Shown: piece by piece, positions 24,801-36,800 of the stretch | Numbering within the stretch: the first letter of the stretch is position 1 | Layout: each line of letters starts with the position of its first letter | Assembly: GCA_024362935.1 (NCBI GenBank) | Contig: JANCRA010000039.1 | Coordinates: 5,333,040-5,397,039, forward strand | Source of the DNA: Setophaga petechia | Lineage: Eukaryota; Chordata; Aves; Passeriformes; Parulidae | Reading direction: 5' to 3' | DNA: 64,000 nt | Notes under the pieces: generated by a model | Database searches by the model: none | What the model was told of the DNA's origin: nothing | The model's input: the letters and a program-made list of their open reading frames with translations, nothing else | Made by a program: the position numbers and the translations under genes

Positions 24801-27800
24801 ACCGTTTAAAATTGAGGATAAGGAGTTGAAATGAGGCAACATTAAAGGTTTTTTCTCTACACTAAAAATCTCAGCATCAAAACAATTCCTACTTACAAAG
24901 GCTAGGTAGCAGCAATAAGAACAAACGAAAAAGCTCCTCCCCAGATAAAGACAAAAATTTAAGAAGAAGTGGGTGAGAGAAGACAATTTAACCTGGTAAA
25001 ACTCTGGCCAGCACAATGATCATATTTCATACTCAATATTGAACATATGTCAACTCTAGAGAGCCAAGTTCAGTCAATTTAAGGAATTACAAAGAGACTA
25101 AGAGTCTGACAGGCAAGCTGTTAAATCTTTCTGAGGTGCTTTAAGACCTCAACCAGCTGTACATCCTTTCCATCCTAGCCCACTCCTCTGAGAGCAGGAA
25201 GGCGTAGAAAGAGTGGAGAAGTCTGCATGACTTCAGGCTTATATTCATGGTCACTGTGAATTTTCAGACTTGTACTCCTGGTCACTGTGAGTTTTATTCA
25301 TGGTCATGAGAGTTTTGTAATTTCTTATTAGTATGCAATATAGGAGTGTGCAATGTAATATACAAGACAACTCACAATGATATCGGTTTATGATTTATCA
25401 GAAGAATGAGCATTATTAACTAAAACCCAAAGTGATATTCAACCCTGTGCAGTATTAGTTTCACTACCATCATGAAGTCTATTAAAAACTCAATTAACCC
25501 ATACCACACTCTGCACTGCCATTTGTTCACAGGAAACAGGTCTACTGCGTGCTAGCTAAGATATTTTAAAAAAATTATTTGTGATTCTGGAGTGAGCCAA
25601 GGCTGGGAAGAATTCCCCCCCTCAGAATACCACAGAGGATCACTGAGGTTTGTTAATCATATCTGCACTGGCCATGGGCAGAGCAGGGGCATCACCCACA
25701 GGGACTCCAGGCTCTTCCAGCCTGACATTTTCTGGGCTCTCTGAGGAAAAGCTCCCCCTGTGCCAAGTGAATGCCCAGAGAAAAAGGCAGCCTTACTGGT
25801 AGTGGTGTCCTTCACAAACAGGTTAATCATGTGGCTCAGGGGGGGTCTCCTCTTGGTGATGGATGAAAGTTTCCCCAGGATGGTTTCCTTCACCATTTCA
25901 TCACTTGGCAAGCGGTACAAAGCCAAATAGTTCTCCTGCTTGAAAAGATCTTTAGCACCTGGTGTGAAACCTGAAACATGAACACAAGGAGGAGGAAAAT
26001 CAGGATCAGGCTCTAATCAATGCAAAAGGGAAGTCCCTTCTCCTGATTCTGTGCCACCCACTTTGCCTGTGCTCATTCTGACACCTCCACAGCAATTGGT
26101 AGGTGAGCTGTGCTCAGTGTTCGTCTATGTAAATATGGCTCAAGATACAGGATGAAAAACACTAGATTAGTAATTACAATGTTCATGCTCTTGTTTACTG
26201 ATGAGAATAACTGTGACATCACAGGACAGGCACGGAAGTGAGTTCAAGTTTCCAGTTTTTAATCCTAGTGTTACCTCTAACTTCTCACTGCCCCTATGCC
26301 TCCATTTTCCCATGTGTAAAACGAGCGAAGGTACATCATTTATCCCCAAACTCCCTGTAAAGTCCTACAGTAAAGACAGGACAGATATCTGTTCATTAGC
26401 AGGTATTCTTTGTCTCCTGATGAGACTGACAGACTCACACCAGGAGCATATGAAGCCTAGCCAGGACTGGCTGGCACTATCCTTGATAACATTTGTTCCT
26501 TGGATAGCACTGACAACGTCAGAACTTGCCAAAAGTCATCTCTTTAATAAACTCTTCTGGGAACCAAACAACAACAGAGTCAGCTCTGTATTTCCATCTC
26601 CTCAGCAAACAGGCCTGGGAAATATTCTCATGCTCTCCAAGGATTAAGTGCCTATTGACAGCTCTGATTTCTCCATGTCTGTTCATCCAGTTGCTCCTCA
26701 CCTATCAGCCTGGCCAGCTCACAGAGGCCCCAGGGCACGTGGACAGGCAGCACAGCATTGTGAGTCTCCTGCAGGGCGATGTTGCAGAGGTGGTCGGAGA
26801 AGCGGCACAGCCGCTCGGTCACGCCGGCGTTGCACAGGTTGAGCAGCACGTTCAGGCCCAGAGGCTTGAGGGAATTCAGGTGCATGTGCCAGTTGGAGTC
26901 ATCAAACTGGATGCAGGAGGGGTTCTGCTGATCTTGGGACAGGCTGAGCATCTCCAGGTGGTAGTCACACACAAAATCTTCAGCCTCACAAGCCAACACC
27001 TCGCTGTCCCCAACAACCTGGTCCAACAGGCAGAGAAACTGTAGTTTGTTACAATGAATACAGCGTGAGCCTAGAATCCTGCAGGGAATTCCCCCAACAG
27101 TGGGGATTCTATGGGTTTGAGTTTGTGTTACAGTTCCACAAAAGCTTATTGTGCATCCCTCCAGTAAGTCTCACCTGAGTATGTTCCTCCTCTCCACCCT
27201 CTGTGTCCTTGCTAAAGCTCACATTGGATCCAGAGGGATGTTTGCTTCTGCTGTTTGGCTTTCGGTGGGCAGAGGCTTCAGGAGCCTTTGGAGCATCACC
27301 AGACCAGTTGCTCCTCTCCTGCTCATTGGCCATGTGCACTGAGTCTGCCAGGGGGCCAGAGAGCAAAGCATCTCTTTCATGGGGCTGTGGGAAACCAACA
27401 GAGCAAAGGGTACTGATTCAGTGATTCAAGACAAGGCACTGTTGATTCACCTGCTGCTTCAGGACTCCTGTAAAAAAGGATCCTTGCTTGCTTCTTCATC
27501 TTTAAGCAAATAATTATGGCACAAGACTTCCCTACAAGGGCCCTCTATAATATCATATTGTGTCTGTCAAAGTGTGATTGCAGCCAACACACCACATTAT
27601 GGACTAAGGATCACCCACCTCATCTTCCATCTCAGGATGGCAGAAGGACCTTGTGGAGAGCTCGTCAGTCAGGTCTTCATGGCTGTCATGAGGTGGTTCC
27701 ACCTTCCCACTGAAGAACAGAACAGTCTCTGGGCTGGGGTTTGGCCAGGAAAGAATCCCCTGCTTGTCTACACAGCAGAGCACCTAGAACATCCCACAAC

Positions 27801-30800
27801 ACCCCCAAGAAAGCAAAATCTTAGTGAAAACATCTGTGCTCATGCATAGTTGTAAATATCATGATTTTAATAAACACATGGGAGGACAGACAAGTCTCTC
27901 CTTCACCAACTTCCTCTCTGAAGAAACTGCACCTAATAACACTCCAAGAAATCCAAAAATTCCTTGCTCTAACAAGACCAATGGGTTGTTTAACACCGAT
28001 TTTACTTTAGCATATTACAAAACTAGACATGAAGACCAAGGCAAGGAAGCAACTATTCAACCTATTTCACCAGCTGGTACCTTACCAGCACCCAAACCAG
28101 CTGGTTCTTGCACAGGAATCAAGAGGATAATTTAACCAGAATCAGAGCTGCAAGATACAGACATCCCGTCAGATGTCACAGAGTATCTCAAACTATTGTT
28201 TTAGCCTTTAAATGTGCTTGGACATGACAGGACAGTTATAAACTCTTCTACAAAGACAGGTGCCTGAAGGGTTTCTAATTCCAGCACAGTGAACTGCTTG
28301 CAGTCTGTGCTCAGGGAACAATGACATGAATGATGCAAATGAAGCATCCTCACAGGGCTCCTCTTTCTGACAACCCAGCAATACTCACAGTGACAGATCC
28401 CAGACTGTGGAGCAAGCTCGAAGTGAAGCTCAGAGTTGGGGATTTGCCTTTTAAAACACAGAGGAAGTGGCTCCAGATACAGCGGATCATTTCCTGAGGA
28501 GGGAAGCAGAGGACATCAGCCAGTTAGAGACTCATCAGGGGAAGATGAAGGAAGAGAAGGGGAAAAGGGAGTATGACATTACCTGCTTTCACTTTCAACA
28601 CTGTAAGATAGACATCAGTCTCTGTGGGAACCTGTTACCTGATACAGGGCTGGTGTTCTCCAGGGAAAAGCATTTCTTCTCCTTTCCACTGATTGCTAAC
28701 AGTCAGTCTGATTGTTGAACTGAGAATTCACTGAAACTACCTCTTGTCTACCCAAAACCACAGAAATGAATTCTGAAGTGAGCTCATTTCGAGTGAATCA
28801 GTTGTCACCTCTTGGTGGTTTTATTCTGAAGTAACTCAACCCCTTGGATTGTGGAGTTTGAGGCCTTTGAGTTCCCACCACCATGCTGCAAATCAGGTAA
28901 AGGATGGGGTCTCTGTGGTGAGGTGACTTGCTCAAGGTCACTTACTGAGGCAATGATAACATCAGAAACAAAGCCAAGGTGCCCTGACCGCTCCATTCTT
29001 ACAAAGGAATTGCCATGGAACAGAAAGAAGGGGATATTTTGCAAAATTAAAATGTCCAGTTGGCACCCTTCATTTTCTACTCAGGTATGTTTCAGAGGGA
29101 GTCTGGATGGCAGTAATCAATCCAGGCACCAGAGCTGTGTGATTTCCTCTGGCAATCCTAAAGCTAGCAAAACCAGGATTGAATTACTGTGTTATTTTAC
29201 TGCTTTTTAGCTGTTATTCTGGAATACTGTGACTGCAGAGCACTTCCTCCAAAGCTCCTCAAATAATTTTCCCTGGATTCTAATGGTTAGTACAGCAGTA
29301 AGCTCAAATGCAAAACAATCTGGAGCTATCACCAAGAAAAAAAAATGCTCTTATTTAAACCAGTTTCTAAGTAAAAATGTTACAAAAGGAAAGAAAGAGA
29401 TCTTCTCAACAAGGCAGGTCAGCTAAAATCACTCCCATTTAATATCTGAAAAACATCTCAGCTAAATGATGAACTGACACAGAAAGACAACAAAATATTC
29501 ATCAAAGGAAACACATCTGTGTGCACCCATGTGCACTCCTCTGAGTGACTGGGAGCAAGGAGACAGGAATTGATTCTTATGATATCAAGGGATTTTTAAT
29601 CACTCCTGGAGTCCATCTGCCTCCTTATGGAAAGGGAATCTGAACACCAGATAGACAGAGAAGTATCTTTCCTCTACCCACCTGTTTAACCTGGAGGATG
29701 CAATTTATAGAGTGGCCAGAGTAGTTCCTTCCCTAGAAAAAGGGCTCCTGACCGTTTAATTGCCCCAGCTTCGGAAGCACCAGTAATGTGATTAAGCCTG
29801 ATAAGAAGCCTGTGGAGCAGGATCAGACTTTTTAAAAGCCTGAACATCCCATGGTCCCTCTGCAGTTTGGTCTGGGTGCTTCCCTCTGGGTTTTAGTTTT
29901 GGCTTCAACAAGGTCTCTCTGGTAAAAGCAAAGTACTTCACTTCTTTCAGACACACACCATACAAAGTTTATTTTACTTCTGGAACAGGACTTGAAAGAG
30001 GTACTGTCTCCAGGACAGAAAATGTTGATTTCAAACCATTTGCAATATTCAGAAAAGTCCAACTGGACTCAGCATTGAGGTCACCTCAAATTCTAGTCAG
30101 CACAGCAGTATTTACACGGGGAGGTAGAAGGCAAAGACATGCAACCTGCATGCACAGCAAATTAAAGCAACAAATGAATGACAATGGACAACTGACACAA
30201 GTAAAAAGGGTCTAGCAACAAGCAGGAGATCAGAGAGGAAAGGAAAGGATACCATGAAGTTCTGCAGTGAAGATGGAGGAAAACAATTCATAATAATAGT
30301 ACCTGAGAAGATACCATCTCTGTGTAGCTGCTGAGAGTGTCCTCTGAAAACTTAGCAAGCTGCAGCAAGAGAAGAGACCAGTTACTATAATTGTGCTCAG
30401 AAATGTGCCATGAGGAACATCCTTCCCACAGGATGTGCCTTCAGGGAGGAGAAAGCAGGAGTCCTGCTCTGTGGGAGTCGCTGTACCAAGGCAGACCCAT
30501 CACTCATCACAGCAATTATGTCTTTAATGGACTCTGGTTTTATCTACTGGTGAAGCACAGGCAAAGTGCTTGGTGCTGTACACCACAGAGGAACACACAG
30601 TCATTACCTAAATGTCTACAGAGAAAATAATAGCAATTAGGCCCAGAGGAGGATCTTTCTGGGTGCTTATTTTTAGTTAGAAAGAGCCAGGATTGAGTGA
30701 TCTGATTTTAACTTATATGGGTCAGTTACAGGAAGGGAGCTGGAAGGTGGACTGGAAAAGCAGGTGCCTGGAACACAATGGACACAGAGGAATGAGGCAA

Positions 30801-33800
30801 TATGAATGGGATGTGGAGAGGAAATGAAAAGAAATTACAGCAGGGCACCACCACGGTGCTCTTGGAATTACCCTGAGAAATTCACTAACTCAGAAATTTT
30901 GCATCCAGCACAAAGATATTCCAAACTAGATGTAATTTTGAAAAAGTTTAAATTTAAGTGTATTCACAACCACAAGTGACCATGGCAATTACATTTATAT
31001 GTAAATAAAACTATAGCCCAAATAATAAAGCATATATCTGGCATTTGAAAAAAGGATCAGTTTAACAAAGCCATAAAAAGCCAAGAAAAATATGTCAGAA
31101 ATCATTTAAACTGAGAACCATGAAGGATAATTAGGAAGTGTTTAAGAATATTTTGTTACAGTTTTAAAAAGCAACAATCCCATAGTAAAATAAGAGACCA
31201 GTTATAAGTGAAAATAGAAGTAAGAATTAACATAAAAAATAAGGAAAAAGTATACCAGTTGGTAATTAAAACCAGACCACTGCTTGTTAAAGACAGTGAA
31301 ATTGCAAATGACATTGTAGGCAAGGCAGACATGTTAAATAAATATTGCTATTCCTTATTCAGTGATACAATCATACCATATGATAACTATGAAATATTTT
31401 CCATTCCAACACCAGCTACAGAAAGTAAATATGTTTAAATTAGCAGGTCTGGACAATGACTGTTACTGCTGATTTTGCAGAAGGCTTGAACTATGAATTA
31501 AGTCTCAGTTCAATGGAAGTGGTGCCAGTGCCCAAAAAGGGAAGGAGAACCATCCAAGTTACCACAGGACCCCAGACAGACTTTGATTTCAGACAGAATA
31601 AAAGAGCAGCTAATATGAAACTCAATTAAAAGAAGAGAAGTGGAATAATAAAATCAGTGCCAAACACCACAACTATACGAGCAGCAAATCTCCCCAAACT
31701 ATTGTGATATCTTTTTTGACAAAATTACAAATTTGTCTGATAAAAGTACTGCTCTTGAGATAGACCATTTGTTAATTTGACTTGATTCTAAATGTTTGAC
31801 TAGTTTTCTAATGAAAATACCAAAGTAATAGGGCCCATGTCAGATATATTAGAAATATACTATCTCTAAACGGAAGAGAAACAAAAATTATTTGCAATGA
31901 TGTGTTACTGCCTCAAGCAGGGACAAATCTGGGTATTTTTTTAATAACCTGAGAGGAAACTAAAAACAACATATTACTGATAGAGACTGTAAAGGATACA
32001 AAGTTTAGGGCAGGGTGCAATGTAAAGAGGACAGACCACTGTCACAGAACAGTATGGATTGCTTGGGCAGTATGCAAAAACATGTATCCCAACAGGCACA
32101 AAACTAAGGTTCTGTATTTAGGTGCAAAAAAATGGAGGTTGGACTTACAGGAGGAGGATTCTCAGAAAGCATTAACTGCAGCTGAACAAAGCCTGGCCTT
32201 TTAAAGCAGAGGCTGAAAGATCTAATGGGATCCTTTGTTTTACAAACAAGGGAACACAGAGCAGAAAATTCAAATTGTTCTGAAATTTATCAAAAGCACA
32301 GCTATTAATGGAATATTTTGTGAGGTTTGAGATTCATAACCCTACAGTTTTCCTGAAACAGTGGAGAAAGCTAAGAGGAATGCCAAGAGAAAGATTAGGA
32401 GTTTGGAAAATATGCTTATAGTGCCTCAAGCTGCTTGAACTGTTTACTTAACCAGAGATGGTAAAAAGGAATGTGAGTAGTTACAACAGACCAGAATTTT
32501 GATTGACGTGCTCTTTGCTCTTAAATCTACGAGACAAAAGATGTAAATTTTCCAAGGGCTGGAAATCAGATACTGCAGAAATTCCCACTAACACAGAATG
32601 TCCATTTTTAGCAGTAAAGGCAAATAATTCCTGACAAAACCTATCAAAGGCAGTACAAACATTTTCAAACCAACAGCAAATTCTTTTCTAAAAGGAATGT
32701 TGCTACAGTGCAACTGTAGTAATGAAACTTGAGGCAGGGGCTTGTTTAGGGGGCACTGGATTGTGTCCTTTCAGCCAGTCACAAAGGTCACCTCTGGCCC
32801 TGAAAAATTGGGAATCAAACAGCTTGAACATGATAGGAAGGGGAAGAAGGTGGAGAAGCAGCCAAGTTACCACCAAGTAGGCCAAGTGATTGGAGAGGAG
32901 AAGGGTCTTACCTGCTACATTTTGAACAGAGAAGAGAGAAGGAAGGAGGGACATAGGGAGGCCAAGTGACTGCCCTGGTCAGGGGGTGAGCGACCAAGGC
33001 ACGACAGAGCAGCTGTTCTGCAGCAGCAAGGATGGAGGAGCATGTCTGAGATGCCACAGAAAGAGCTGGCTGGACAGACAGAGTTGCCTGGACAAGAAAA
33101 AGGAGAAGACAGGAAAGGAAAAAAAGGAAAGTGCAAGTATGAGTGACAGGGCAAATGGGAATGATAAGAATGATGAAGCAAGGAAGCCAAGGAGCTCTGG
33201 CTTTTCCCAGATGAATTGAGAAGGGAAAGAGGGAGGTTTCAAAAGTAGAAACCAAGCGATGCTGAGAATGGGTAGGAAAGGTAAAGTGGTGAAAACACTG
33301 AGAAGAGATTATAAAGGTGCAAATGCTACTAAGGATTGTAGTGTGCCCTTCCTCCCAGGATACAGGCAGCTTAGTCATGTTCAGCTAGAGAGAAAAGAAT
33401 AGAAAACACAGACCCAGGGCCACAGAGGCCAAGGAGGAACAAGAAGGGGAGAGAAACTCTGTTCAAGTAACAGAAATCAGCACAGAAGACAAACATAGCT
33501 CAGTGCATCTCACCAGCACTGCCACCAGGACAAAAGAAGGGTCACACAACAGCATATCCAGCTCAGGACCACATCCCATCAGACCACCAAACTCCACTCC
33601 CCAAAGCAGCACAGCCACCAGAAACTGCTCTTACTCCCTGACCTACTCAAAGGCCATGTCTGCAAACAAAGCCCCAGAGCCTCAGGAAGGACTGTTCAGC
33701 CCACCAAGGCTTTGCAGAGGATATGATGGATCTCATTCCTTCTCAGTGGCTACACATTGCTCAGTTACAGCCACCACAGGGCATTTATCTCCACGTTGAC

Positions 33801-36800
33801 CCCTCTGTCAAACTGTATTTATCTGACAGAAAACATATGCCTTGAAGAGAATTATGGAATCACCAGAGCTTCCTATCACCTTGGGATATCTGTAGAGAGG
33901 CTGAAAAAATTAAAGTATCTGTTCAAGAAGCAATATTGACCTCCAGGGAGAGGGGACAACAGCTGGGACAACCAAAGATCCAACAATGTTTTACAATTAT
34001 GTGGACAAATCTGCTGAATTTTCACTTCACAGAGCCTTTTCATCTCCTGCTCTTGTCTCTGTAATGGTTTCATGTGGAGAGAAACCTACCAGTGAGGTGG
34101 AGGAGGCCTTGCTCATCTGGGCCAACACTCTGGCTTCTCCAAAGGCTGTAGCAAGAATCCACAGGACAGGAAAGAGTAATGGAAGGATGGGTAAGACACC
34201 ATTCACCTGAAAAAAACAACAACCTGTGATCACCAACAAGCACAGAGACAACAAGAAGTCAGAACCTCTCACATGACATCTTTTCCACCACAGTGAGAGA
34301 AGAGGGATAAAAGGCCAGGGCAGGAAGGAAGGGGACTGGAAGCATTGCAAAGAGTGCACACCTTAGGGGGGTTTCATGAAGGAGGCCATGAATCAATCAC
34401 ACCAACTTTTTTTTTCTGCTGAATTTGGTGTAAACACTAATGAGTTTAAATGCAAAGGATACCATATATAGAGATATAGATAAACACATACATGGCAAAT
34501 GAGAGAGCAAAACATTTAAAGGTAAGTCTGTAAGGGAAGTTCTGATGTCCTCCTCCACTGAATGCTCCTGGATCCAGCATGCTTCCAGACCCAGGAAGCA
34601 CAGGATGCTGTCATAGGATGAATTAAGTCCTGACAGAGGGAACCCATCTCAGCAGTGCTCTGGAGAGGAGGTGAAGTGAAGCTCAGAGCTCTCCTTTACC
34701 TGCAGCTGAAGAAGAGTGTACTGCCAGGAAGCAATTCCAGGAGCTTGGAAAATGAAGCGCACAGCATTGGTGATCAGGAATCCAGCCTGCAATTCAGAGA
34801 TGACACTGTCACCTAAATACTGGCACTTGCAGGGAAGCTGTTTTCAGTGCCTTGTAACATTCTCAGCCCTGGGGAAAGTATGAAAACTATATTTTTGATC
34901 TGTTGCTACAGTTCCTCCCTCCGCTCTCATGGTTAAATGGCTCAGCATCTCTGAGCTGCTCAAGGTACACACAGAGTCAGCTGCATGAGTGAGCCTGGCC
35001 ACAACTTCCTGTTGATGGCTGCAATTCTTCAGATTTATTGACAAAACATGGCTATTCTCAAGGACAAAGGCTTGGAATGAGACCTACCAGCACGATAGGG
35101 ACAGCATATTTCAGCATCACTGACTGTACAGTGAACCTCTCATTATCCAGGGCTGTCACAGGCCGTGACAGAGCCATTTCCAGGCACCACCTAAAAAACA
35201 GAAAACAGCTGGAAATTTCAGCAACCAAGACTCTAACCCTTCACTTTCCTTGGATATAAATCTCCTAGCAGACCTGATTAGAACACCGTGCTCAGCCTAT
35301 GCTATGAGGGAGGGCTGTCAAAAGAGAAGCCAACAGCTACAATAAGAGTGAGGCACTTGCCAGGGTAAATTTACAGTATTGCCAATAAAACTTCTCAGGT
35401 GTCCTCACCTGCTTAGCAGGAAGGCAGCACCAAGGACACAGACAGCTGGGTAGGCACTGTGCCCCACATTTAACCCACCTGATATTATCAATTATTGGGG
35501 TCTTCAACACACGGAAGAGACGATAGAGCTGAGGATTCTGAGGTCCCTTCTTCACTTCTCCCCTCGGGGAGGGTGGGGGTGAGAAGGGTGGAAATAGATC
35601 TCCAGGCTCCAGAACTATGTGCTCATCATCCTAGAAGAAAGGTCAGAGAGCCCAAAGGCTTGTGTTCAAGCACATCTGGTTATTTCATGAGAACTGGCAT
35701 TTGGAGTGAAAGTTACAATTAAAATCACCAAAGGTAAATTTCAAGGTTTAAACTTTTTCCAACCTTCTTCAAGCAGTAAAATCTTTGTACAGAGCTTATA
35801 AGTGACTAGTTAATTTACTTCTACACCAGGTATTTTAAATTACTTTCTTTTATTACAAATCAGTAGTAAGAAGGTCAAAGCAGACCAACTTTATTTCTGC
35901 TCATAAAAAGCAGGATAAAGGACGAGGTTTGTATGTCATATTATCCTACTGGATAGATTCACTCCACTTATATTTAGCAGCACATTACATTTTCCCCTTG
36001 ACCTGAGAGAGGAGGAAATCTGGTGCTTTTGTATAACATTAGCGTCTCCTGTCCAGTGAGTTTGGGAGTTCATGGAGAAGATGCAGCCAGGCTAACTGCA
36101 CCGTCCTTGACTGAACTGGAATTTTAAGCTATTTTCAAGGTCAGAAGAAACCAAACATTCCAATAATTTGTACTCTGGGAATTAGAGTATTAGCATGAAA
36201 AACCTGGGAAATAAATTGCTACAGGCCAGGGAAATGAGACAAACAAGTTACCTTAATCCCTCTCAGAGAAGCAAATGATTCCTGGCCTGGCCTCAAAGCC
36301 ACAACATCTCCTTCCACCAAGAGGCTCACAGGCAGGTTGACAAGATGCCCATCCCTGTAGGCCCAGTGAAGGGACCAGGATGGGGCATAAGGCATGTGAA
36401 GGTCAGGGTACATGGAGTCTGGCCATTTCACCTCTTTGCCAAGTGTATCTGAAAGCACAAAGTGAGAAAGAATGAAGTGGTAGCAATTCTGGATTTACAT
36501 CCTGTAGTGGTTTCAAGTCCCCCAAAGCTAAGCTCAAGCCCATTCCAGTGGTCTTTTATCATCTCTCCCTTCCTCCTTGATGGCTTTTCCCTTTTCTCTC
36601 CACACAGTATTAACAACTAAACAGTTCTTTAAAAGCCTGTGCAACAGAAAAGCTAAAGGTTGTCCTTAAAACTGCCCCACTGTAAGGAACTGCCCCCTCA
36701 GGGCCCAAAGCCCCTGCTGAGGCGATGCTCATGCACAGCAATTTATTTCCTTCTGCTCCATGTTGTGGTACAACCCCACATGTTCTCCCCTCCTCATCTG

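Noticed and set aside
26255..26345. Possible reverse MIR (CCTCCATTTTCCCATGTGTA)
   Set aside because: Resembles the MIR tail but could be chance at this length; not listed as a feature.
30555..30615. Possible old amniote repeat (GTGCTTGGTGCTGTACA pattern)
   Set aside because: Only a short stretch resembles MIR/CR1-related consensus; too weak to list.
32908..33378. 156-codon hydrophobic frame on the minus strand
   Set aside because: It is the reverse of a purine-rich tract, which automatically gives Leu/Phe/Ser-rich peptides; no family match.
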